Origin: Candidatus Laterigemmans baculatus
Lineage (GTDB): Bacteria; Planctomycetota; Planctomycetia; Pirellulales; Pirellulaceae
Assembly (NCBI RefSeq): GCF_010367455.1
Contig: NZ_WRPR01000042.1
Coordinates: forward strand, 124,001 to 188,000
DNA length: 64,000 nt
Direction of reading: 5' to 3'
The notes below the pieces were generated by a model. That model was given only the letters and a program-made list of their open reading frames with translations. It was not told the DNA's origin and did no database searches. How positions within the stretch are numbered: the stretch's first letter is position 1; each line of letters begins with the position of its first letter. This document shows positions 60,029 to 64,000 of the stretch, one piece after another. Both the position numbers and the translations under genes were made by a program.

Positions 60029-60484
60029 ATGATCGACGCGAATCCGTACGCTCCCCTCTGCCCCACAAAGGGCACACTCGACAGCGACAACCATGCCGTC
60101 ATCCGCGTATCCCGGTCAACAAGCTACCCTGATCGACTCCGGGCGTATCGAATCTTCGTGGACGGGCACGAGATGGCACGGGTGAACGCTGGACAGTGCG
60201 TGGAAATCCCAGTGCCGTCCGGCACGCATGAAGTGGTCGCGAAAGTCGATTGGTGCGGCAGTCCAACGTTGAGCTGCACCGCCGGTGCTGGAGAGACTCA
60301 TTGTTTCGAAGTCGGCAGTAACCTTCGCGGGCTGAGGATTATGCTCATCTACATTTACATCTTTTTCCTGAAAGATGAGTACCTCACCTTCGCCTATACT
60401 GGCCCAGTTCGTCCGCTGCCCCAAAAGCAGGGCGTCCCGATTGCGATTAGCCGTCTCCCCACGTCTGCAGCCACCGAACCGTAG
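60029..60484 (+). CDS. NPY-motif protein with PEGA-like beta domain
   Basis: 151 residues starting MIDANPYAPL, the N-terminal signature seen in many planctomycete membrane proteins. A small beta domain (AVIRVSRS..AYRIFVDGHEMARVNAGQCVEIPVPSGTHEVVAKVDWCGS) resembles PEGA-like domains. One TM segment (LRIMLIYIYIFFLK) lies near the C-terminus. Function unknown. The interval 59790-60028 holds no gene. Confidence 0.6.
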   Translation: MIDANPYAPLCPTKGTLDSDNHAVIRVSRSTSYPDRLRAYRIFVDGHEMARVNAGQCVEIPVPSGTHEVVAKVDWCGSPTLSCTAGAGETHCFEVGSNLRGLRIMLIYIYIFFLKDEYLTFAYTGPVRPLPQKQGVPIAISRLPTSAATEP

Positions 60485-60542
60485 CCGTTCTGGACGCTGG
60501 TCTCAGTTGTTTTAGATGACCGTCAACCGGGAAATTTCTTCA

Positions 60543-61052
60543 ATGCTTCGCCTACGGTTTGTAATTCCAGCCATTCTCCTGACCCTTTCTGTTCTCATGA
60601 CATCCGCGTCTGCTCAGGAACCAAAGCTGGAAGGAACGTGGAAGTCGGACTGGCAGCTAACAAAAAAGCACATAGACGCGGAGTGCAAGCTGAGTGAAAA
60701 GCTGGTTCGTGGGCTACAGCAATTGATGGGCAAGATGACGGTCCGCTACGACGGCGGCAGGGCGGTGTTCACGATGCCGGAGAGCCACTTCGAGATCGAG
60801 GGGGAGAGTCGTTTGGCAGAGGGCTGGACCTTCGAGGCAAAGCTGAAGCTTCTCGGCAGAACGGGTTCGCAGATCGCTCTCATTACAGAGTCGGACGAGC
60901 CGTTCTTGGACGATTCAATCACGCTGATGAACTTCGAAGGTCCGGACATCTACTGGGTTTACCTCGGTCACTCGTCAATCGCAGACCATCACGTGCGAGA
61001 ATACTTCCGGAGGGTGCCGCCAGATCAGTCCGCCTCAACCAACGTGAAATAG
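60543..61052 (+). CDS. Secreted lipocalin-like protein
   Basis: 169 residues from ATG 60543. A signal peptide (LRLRFVIPAILLTLSVLMTSASAQ, cleavage after ASA) is followed by LEGTWKSDWQLT and alternating strands ending in DDSITLMNFEGPDIYWVYLG. The LEGTW opening suggests a small beta-barrel of the type found in many planctomycete exported proteins. No enzyme motif. Confidence 0.6.
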   Translation: MLRLRFVIPAILLTLSVLMTSASAQEPKLEGTWKSDWQLTKKHIDAECKLSEKLVRGLQQLMGKMTVRYDGGRAVFTMPESHFEIEGESRLAEGWTFEAKLKLLGRTGSQIALITESDEPFLDDSITLMNFEGPDIYWVYLGHSSIADHHVREYFRRVPPDQSASTNVK

Positions 61053-61155
61053 AACGCCGGACCGGCAACAGGGGACCTTTCGCATGAGACATGAGAGCTG
61101 GATAATCGGCCATGGTCCGCACAACGCTGACATTCACCGACCCGGGGCATTCTCC

Positions 61156-61767
61156 ATGAAGCGAAAAGTGGGTGACTATTCCAAATTCGTGAACCACCCG
61201 CGTTACGGTCGTGGCCCTCGGTTTACCGACGTTCGCCCACGAGAGAAACCGCTCGGCTACCGGCTGACGACCTACATCTCCGACGGCACCATCGGAGGTA
61301 CCGCTGTCGAGGCCGATCTTGACCGGCAAATACCTTCTCCCGTCCCTGTGCTTTACTATTTCGACCTGACGCGTGTTTGCGTCGAATGCCATCGCCCGTT
61401 TATCTTCTTTGCCGAGGAGCAGAAGTACTGGTACGAATCCCTTGGCTTCGTTTTGGACGCAGACTGCATTCGTTGCGTTGAATGCCGCAGGCTACAGCAG
61501 GGGCTGGACCGAAGACGCCAGCGGTACGAAGAGCTTTTTCGCCGCGAGGAACGTTCGGCAGAAGAGAATCTCGAAATGGCCGAGTGCTGCTTGGATCTTG
61601 TGGAGGGTGGTGTCTTCCATGGACGCCATACCGAACGCGTTCGGATGCTTCTGAACAAGTTCCCTCAGAATCAAGGTGACGCGGTCGCCCGGCGGATTCG
61701 GGATCTACGCGACCGGTTGCCACTAATTGAAGCCGGACGGAGCGGACATGACGTTCAGGAGACATGA
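61156..61767 (+). CDS. Zinc-ribbon protein
   Basis: 203 residues from ATG 61156 (MKRKVGDYSKFVNHPRYGRGPRFTDV). Centrally CVECHRPFIFFAEEQKYWYE and DADCIRCVECRR give a zinc ribbon with two CxxC pairs, of the kind described as probable zinc-ribbon domains. A helical C-terminal region follows. A longer start at 61084 is possible. Function unknown. Confidence 0.6.
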   Translation: MKRKVGDYSKFVNHPRYGRGPRFTDVRPREKPLGYRLTTYISDGTIGGTAVEADLDRQIPSPVPVLYYFDLTRVCVECHRPFIFFAEEQKYWYESLGFVLDADCIRCVECRRLQQGLDRRRQRYEELFRREERSAEENLEMAECCLDLVEGGVFHGRHTERVRMLLNKFPQNQGDAVARRIRDLRDRLPLIEAGRSGHDVQET

Positions 61768-61896
61768 TGTGACCACTTCTGCCGCGTTTGCCCCGCTGAA
61801 CCGAGTCTTCAGCGGCACTTTCGTCCCAGTCCGTCTGCAAAGGCTTCTGTCAGAGCTGAGTTCAGCGATCGGTTGCGTCCATCGCGAGAATACGGA

Positions 61897-62487
61897 ATGA
61901 AGAGTAGAGCACGGAGCGGCGGGCAACGCAGCCGGAGACGGAAAGGTGATGGGCAGCTGCCCGTCCGCCGCAGCAGTCCTGTCGCCTTCCCCATGCCGCC
62001 AGGCTACCTTCTGACCTGCGTAATAGCTGTTGCCTTCGTGGGTGCTGCAGCCTGGGCTTCTTGGCAGTTTGCGGAATCGTGCGTGCTGTTCGCCAGGCTC
62101 AGGAACGCGGTTTCCGCCCCAGCACGAATCGTGTCCTTGCGGCGTGAAGGCGGAAAGCGTCCCTATATCGTCGCGACCTATACATACGAGTTTGAAGGGA
62201 AGGCCTTCAGTTCGGACACGCGGGGCCACTTTTCGTGGAGCAAGTACCGGGACGGCGACCTGAAGCGTTTAAAGGAAAATAGAACGCCTCTGTCGTGCTT
62301 CGTGGACCCGGACGATCCCTCCGTGAGCGTGCTCGATAACACGTTTTCCCTCAGTCGCTTTGTCGTTAGTTTGGCCTTCGCATCTGTATTCCTGGGTGGG
62401 GCGTTGGTTACGTCCGTTGTCGCGTATAACGAGATTAGACATCAGTTGATACCGATGTCAGCTACGCGGCCTGAGGATGTGCCATGA
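61897..62487 (+). CDS. DUF3592-like membrane protein
   Basis: 196 residues. A basic N-terminus is followed by a TM helix (YLLTCVIAVAFVGAAAWASW), an extracytoplasmic beta domain (APARIVSLRREGGKRPYIVATYTYEFEGKAFSSDT and CFVDPDDPSVSVL) and a second TM helix (FVVSLAFASVFLGGALVTSVVAY). The YxYEFEG and xxDPxxP blocks fit DUF3592. Start is ATG 61897 or 61873. Function unknown. Confidence 0.65.
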   Translation: MKSRARSGGQRSRRRKGDGQLPVRRSSPVAFPMPPGYLLTCVIAVAFVGAAAWASWQFAESCVLFARLRNAVSAPARIVSLRREGGKRPYIVATYTYEFEGKAFSSDTRGHFSWSKYRDGDLKRLKENRTPLSCFVDPDDPSVSVLDNTFSLSRFVVSLAFASVFLGGALVTSVVAYNEIRHQLIPMSATRPEDVP

Positions 62488-62609
62488 CTTTGGCCGGGGC
62501 CCCTACGCACCGGTGTTGCTCGTCACCAGAGGGCAGGGCGATACCATGCACCAGAGCGGGCGGAACTTGGCACAGCGGAAATTAACCACCGCCGATCTGC
62601 GGCATTCGG

Positions 62610-63038
62610 ATGGTTGAAAACAAAAGCGGACGCATGTCCTCGATTGCTCGACGGTTGGTTTACATTGCTGCCGCAACGCTTCTGGTCGGTATGGCGATTG
62701 CCATCGTCGTTGTAGTTCGTGCTGTCAATAGGTCGCTCGTGGCGGAGGAGAATTTTCAAGCATTCTTCCATGCCCAGCAAGCGACCGTGGCATACGTAGA
62801 ACAATACGACGGGCGATGGCCCAGGTCATGGGACCATCTGCGTGCGGTGCGGCCAAAAGCGGATTTCGACTGGGTGGCCGAGCATGTGAGCTTTGATTTC
62901 GCCGCCGATCCAGACGAAGTCGTAGATCAGACTCCCGAAACGTTTACCGCAATTGAACCGGATCGCCCCTGTTTCAGAATTGACGACTTGGTCCAAAGCC
63001 TAATCGATACACTGAGGAAACATCGCAAAATTGATTGA
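62610..63038 (+). CDS. Single-TM pilin-like or anchored protein
   Basis: 142 residues (ATG 62610, or 62634). An N-terminal TM helix (LVYIAAATLLVGMAIAIVVVVRAV) is followed by helical QAFFHAQQATVAYVEQYDGRWPRSWDHLRAV, which recalls the post-pilin domain of type II secretion-like proteins (YxxxxGxWP..W). The glycine-rich leader of true pilins is missing. Unassigned. Confidence 0.5.
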   Translation: MVENKSGRMSSIARRLVYIAAATLLVGMAIAIVVVVRAVNRSLVAEENFQAFFHAQQATVAYVEQYDGRWPRSWDHLRAVRPKADFDWVAEHVSFDFAADPDEVVDQTPETFTAIEPDRPCFRIDDLVQSLIDTLRKHRKID

Positions 63039-63061
63039 CTTCAGCGGATTCAGCACCAGGC

Positions 63062-63268
63062 ATGACAAAGGGAGTACTCCTGGTTCCCGCCGACACCAGG
63101 AACGGAAAGGTGATGCTCGTTGGGACGACGTTGCTTTTTTCAGGCGTCGTGGCGTTGATTCACTACTGCCCGATGTTTTTCATGTCGCGACCAACAGCGT
63201 ATGTTTGGTCGCGGTCGCATGAAAATTTGAGAATACCCCCTTCACAGTCGGCATTCCTTGCTCCCTAG
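63062..63268 (+). CDS. Possible small membrane protein
   Basis: 68 residues from ATG 63062 with one hydrophobic stretch (VMLVGTTLLFSGVVALIHYCPMFF). It overlaps by four bases the end of the convergent membrane-protein gene. Weakly supported. Confidence 0.3.
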   Translation: MTKGVLLVPADTRNGKVMLVGTTLLFSGVVALIHYCPMFFMSRPTAYVWSRSHENLRIPPSQSAFLAP

Positions 63269-63753
63269 CGAGGAGTTCGTGCGGGGAGCCGGTCCCGAAA
63301 CCGGTCTCGGACGTGCCCCGGCCAAAGCACGATTACTGGGTAGGCGGATGCAGCGAAGAGAGCAAGGCAGGACAGCAGTTGAGACCGGAAGGATGAGCCA
63401 GCTTCTGAATCCGCAGAATCCATGGCGAGGGACAGCAGCACGGCCAATGCACCGCCAGTGGCCGTCGCGATCGCAAAAATCCCAACGAGCAAAGTGAATC
63501 GGCGAACCGGCCCCAGGCGAAAGTACAAACCGGTCGCGAAGGTCAGCCAAAGGAACGGGGAGAAATCCAGCGATGATTCGCCAAGCAGATGTGCTGGGAT
63601 GCTAACAAGCCCTATGTGGACCGCAAATAGGCCTACGAACCAGAGTGCCGTAGCGATTTCTGGGCGGGCGGGCCTGAGCAGCGAGGTTCCCGGAGTCGGT
63701 TCCGGTGCAGGCGTGGCCGGGGTTTCGTATGGGTTGAGCGTGGGGGCATTCAC
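63265..63753 (-). CDS. NPY-motif integral membrane protein
   Basis: 162 residues from GTG 63753, giving VNAPTLNPYETPATP, the planctomycete NPY-type N-terminus; the longer frame upstream has no such support. Four TM helices: IATALWFVGLFAVHIGLVSI, FSPFLWLTFATGLYF, FTLLVGIFAIATATGGALAVLL and LLSCLALFAASAYPVIVLW. Function unknown. Confidence 0.6.
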   Translation of the reverse strand: MNAPTLNPYETPATPAPEPTPGTSLLRPARPEIATALWFVGLFAVHIGLVSIPAHLLGESSLDFSPFLWLTFATGLYFRLGPVRRFTLLVGIFAIATATGGALAVLLSLAMDSADSEAGSSFRSQLLSCLALFAASAYPVIVLWPGHVRDRFRDRLPARTPR

Positions 63754-63868
63754 CTGGCGTTGATCATTGGCATCCGTCCTTTCAGCCAATTGTGTTCCTT
63801 CGGCCTGTCTGACTCGTTGCCTGGGCAAACAGGGCGGTAGGTATATGGCGTGCGACGGCCTCACAGGC

Positions 63869-64000
63869 TCATCGATCCTCTTCCGAACCATCCGAATCCC
63901 CCGTCGCAGGAGCGTTGGACGGAGGAGCGGTTGACGGAGGAGCGGTCGACGGAGGAGCGGTCGACGGAGGAGCGGGTCGGTATTGGCAGTGGGGGCCGCG
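63869..64000 (-). CDS. 3' end of a Pro/Ser/Thr-rich repeat protein (cut by window edge)
   Basis: On the minus strand an open frame enters from the window edge and stops at TGA 63871-63869. It encodes QYRP, then four APPST/APPSN repeats and ATGDSDGSEEDR. The repeats come from a 15-base tandem at 63914-63973. The tail looks like a disordered C-terminus. It is the next gene upstream of the NPY-motif membrane protein on the same strand. Confidence 0.55.
   Translation of the reverse strand, partial: RGPHCQYRPAPPSTAPPSTAPPSTAPPSNAPATGDSDGSEEDR
63914..63973. repeat. Four tandem 15-base repeats
   Basis: Units GG(T)(C/T)GACGGAGGAGC at 63914, 63929, 63944 and 63959. In frame on the minus strand each gives APPST. 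Length variation would preserve the frame. Confidence 0.9.

Overview
The window looks like a planctomycete chromosome, probably a member of the Pirellulaceae. The base composition is GC-rich. Two short membrane or lipoprotein-like proteins begin with the NPY(A/E)(P/T) signature common in this phylum. The core genes are separated by palindromic intergenic repeats (644-744, 7679-7785, 10366-10452). A tRNA-Val(GAC) at 12356-12429 separates an ordinary core segment on its left from a long accessory region on its right.

Region 1 (1-12355, core): the 3' end of a sugar-nucleotide epimerase; leuC and leuD; a MacAB-like efflux operon whose adaptor carries a C-terminal EF-hand pair; a conserved hypothetical overlapping a family 2 glycosyltransferase; a NIF3-like protein; and infC.

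Region 2 (12430-24204, island left half): a DnaJ-type zinc-finger protein, a membrane protein, an XRE-like regulator, a ParB-domain DNA methyltransferase, a P-loop protein, a 24-residue repeat protein, a decayed nuclease fragment, a KAP-family NTPase, and a compact minus-strand graspetide-type RiPP cluster. That cluster has two precursors carrying four copies of a Thr/Glu/Asp core, one ATP-grasp ligase and one membrane protein with a collagen-like tail.

Region 3 (24504-42162): one plus-strand defence block. It is a type 1 BREX operon (brxA-brxB-brxC-DUF429-pglX-AAA-DUF4276-like-pglZ-brxL) with three accessory genes inserted, followed 25 bases later by a two-gene CBASS (CD-NTase plus a four-TM effector). 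The AAA ATPase and its TOPRIM/DUF4276-like partner resemble the PARIS layout. The ATPase is joined in frame to PglX across a run of ten A residues, and both other frames stop immediately after that run.

Region 4 (42163-57000): plasmid- or ICE-like cargo. It holds a divergent family A polymerase-like protein and a one-way array of small genes (ArdC antirestriction protein, a second P-loop protein, and small acidic proteins of families seen on mobile elements). It also holds an IS5-family insertion, a serine recombinase, a DUF2971 protein and two HEAT-like proteins. Fourteen copies of a short element with core ACACCTGTTAG lie between these genes on both strands and are absent elsewhere. In most copies next to a gene start, the element can pair with the sequence at or beside the ribosome binding site, and several pairs show compensating changes. 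This is the best candidate here for an undescribed system.

Region 5 (57000-64000): a row of short plus-strand genes for membrane, secreted and zinc-ribbon proteins of unknown function, ending with a minus-strand membrane protein and the 3' end of a Pro-rich protein cut by the window edge.
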